Origin: Sulfuricurvum sp. | GTDB lineage: Bacteria; Campylobacterota; Campylobacteria; Campylobacterales; Sulfurimonadaceae | Assembly (NCBI GenBank): GCA_024637295.1 | Contig: JAGXFL010000008.1 | Location: 62,001-126,000, forward strand | Reading direction: 5' to 3' | Length of the DNA stretch: 64,000 bases | Part shown: positions 62,885 through 64,000 of the stretch, one piece after another | Position numbering within the stretch: position 1 is the first letter of the stretch | Layout: every line of letters starts with the position of its first letter | The notes under the pieces: model-generated | Told to the model about the DNA's origin: nothing | Databases searched by the model: none | Seen by the model: the letters and a program-made list of their open reading frames with translations, nothing else | Position numbers and translations under genes: made by a program

Positions 62885-64000
62885 TTATAGATCCGTGGTC
62901 TTCAATGTAAGACCTTTTAAGTGAGTTACAGGATAAGAATAGGCGATCCCATCACCACTTCCGATGATATCAAGTTTATGCATAACGGCTTTGATGATTT
63001 CATCTACTTTATTACGCGGAACAATAAACATCAGGTTGGAATCCGTTGTTTCAACTTCAAGTCGATTATAAAAATTATCAATTTCTTTAAGTCCCATTCC
63101 GTGGGCAGGCATAATAGTGACTCCACTTGCTCCTGCTTCTTTTGCTGCGAGAAGGGCTTCATCTCTTCGTCCATTTGGAACGATGATGTGAACAGCAGAA
63201 AACTCCATTCTGGCTGAATGTCTTCGGTCAGTCCCATACACATTTACCGTAGAAAGACCCATATTATTTGCATCTTCGAGGGCATGACGAAAATTATTGA
63301 TATTGATGGCTTCAAGCTCTTGAAAGCTTTTGATTCCGATTTTTTCAGTAATAACACCATATGCCATAACGGTAAGCATCGGGAAAAGAGAGGCAAAAGC
63401 AATAAGGCCAAAGCCATCGATCAGAGGATCACGACCAGGAATATTGGTGGCTAATCCAAGTCCTAATGCGGCAACAAGGGGGACGGTAACAGTAGAAGTT
63501 GTAACTCCACCACTGTCATAGGCAATCGGAATAATGTATTTTGGTGCGATGAAGGTGAGTGTGATTACAAACATGTACCCTGTCATAATGTAATAGACGA
63601 TTTCGCCTCCGTTGACTATACGAAAGGACCCCAATGCGATCCCAATCCCTACGCCAAAGGCGACAAAAAGTCGAAGAACAAAATCATTTATTTTTCCATC
63701 ACTAATCTCTTTCGCTTTTTTAGCAATCGCTGTCAGTGCAGGTTCTGCCATAGTGGTTGAAAAACCGATAGCAAATGCAAATGCATAAATTAATGCATTG
63801 TTATTATTAAGCGTAAGCTCATGAGCCATTGTTTGACCGACAGAAAAAAGACCCATTTCGAGTCCTACAATAAATGCGTCAAGACCAAGAATCACTAAAA
63901 TAAAACCGATCATGACTTGTTTTAAATTATCAATCGGTTTTTTGATAATAACATATTGAAAAAACAAAATGACGGCCAAGATAGGTAACACATCTCCGAC
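62885..64000 (-). CDS. DUF1538 membrane protein with PII-like C-terminal domain (5' end outside window)
   Basis: The visible 370 or so residues hold about seven membrane segments in a DUF1538 region (GFILVILGLDAFIVGLEMGL; FAIGFSTTMAEPALTAIAKK; AYDSGGVTTSTVTVPLVAAL). A soluble tail of about 110 residues follows (FSAVHIIVPNGRRDEALLAA, GASGVTIMPAHG, MFIVPRNKVDEIIKAVM) with the look of a PII-like regulatory domain. The reading frame stays open to base 64000, so the GTG at 63991 is an internal Val and the gene continues upstream. DUF1538 proteins are predicted transporters; the tail may gate transport by a nucleotide signal (inference). It is 3 nt upstream of the HI0933-type gene. Confidence 0.78.
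   Translation of the reverse strand, partial: VGDVLPILAVILFFQYVIIKKPIDNLKQVMIGFILVILGLDAFIVGLEMGLFSVGQTMAHELTLNNNNALIYAFAFAIGFSTTMAEPALTAIAKKAKEISDGKINDFVLRLFVAFGVGIGIALGSFRIVNGGEIVYYIMTGYMFVITLTFIAPKYIIPIAYDSGGVTTSTVTVPLVAALGLGLATNIPGRDPLIDGFGLIAFASLFPMLTVMAYGVITEKIGIKSFQELEAININNFRHALEDANNMGLSTVNVYGTDRRHSARMEFSAVHIIVPNGRRDEALLAAKEAGASGVTIMPAHGMGLKEIDNFYNRLEVETTDSNLMFIVPRNKVDEIIKAVMHKLDIIGSGDGIAYSYPVTHLKGLTLKTTDL

Overview
The window looks like a chromosomal segment of a free-living, flagellated member of the Campylobacterota (Epsilonproteobacteria), most likely a Sulfuricurvum/Sulfurimonas-type bacterium. That placement is inference. It rests on the protein style (GyrB, DnaG, PurT, a long variable FlgE, S21), on hook genes behind sigma-54-type promoters, and on dense c-di-GMP and two-component signalling. 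There are no rRNA genes and one tRNA (Ala, GGC). Most genes lie in tight operons with 1-4 nt overlaps.

Layout. 1-2614: end of gyrB, a degenerate GGDEF-EAL protein and queF. 2634-8461 (minus): a four-gene signalling operon of response regulator with EAL output, YfiR-like protein, histidine kinase with a YfiN-like periplasmic domain, and TonB-dependent receptor. 8544-17892: a phosphate block. phoU, a PhoB-type regulator, a PhoR-type kinase, cca, pstC, pstA and pstB run on the minus strand; pstS and an OprP-like porin run on the plus strand. Two near-identical Pho-box-like direct repeats precede pstS and the porin, with a weaker one before pstC. 18003-19291: a small membrane protein, a SurA-like chaperone without a PPIase domain and another membrane protein. 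19373-28905 (minus): a two-partner secretion locus with TpsB, a 2052-residue TpsA whose C terminus carries a lipase-like Ser-Asp-His arrangement, and three downstream lipoproteins that could be immunity proteins. 28906-31362: an AT-rich gap, a cluster of TGTCTA repeats and an AlbA_2 (Schlafen-type) gene. These last two lie between tRNA-Ala and a 14-bp copy of that tRNA's 3' end, which looks like a remnant integration site.

31513-37916: SPOR-like protein, small GGDEF-like protein, DsbD/TauE-like membrane protein, periplasmic HMA metal chaperone, PP-loop ATPase, dnaG and a multi-spanning chemoreceptor. 38033-43812: rpsU, purT, a D-2-hydroxyacid dehydrogenase, an AEC transporter, and succinate dehydrogenase/fumarate reductase flavoprotein and iron-sulfur subunits with a 31-residue acidic ORF wedged between them. 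43862-46940: yajQ and two HD-GYP paralogues flanking a helix-turn-helix protein. 46947-53560: Suv3-like helicase, rhodanese-like and DUF309 proteins, nitroreductase, MscS, an MFS transporter and an RDD protein. 53722-59704 (minus): the hook cluster fliK-flgD-flgE2-flgE with two sigma-54-type promoters. 59849-64000: typA, a HI0933-type flavoprotein and a DUF1538 membrane protein with a PII-like tail that runs off the window.

The best candidates for something undescribed are the lipase-tipped two-partner secretion locus with lipoprotein neighbours, the YfiR/CHASE8 kinase operon, the tRNA-Ala mini-island with its repeats, and the coupled acidic mini-ORF in the sdh operon.
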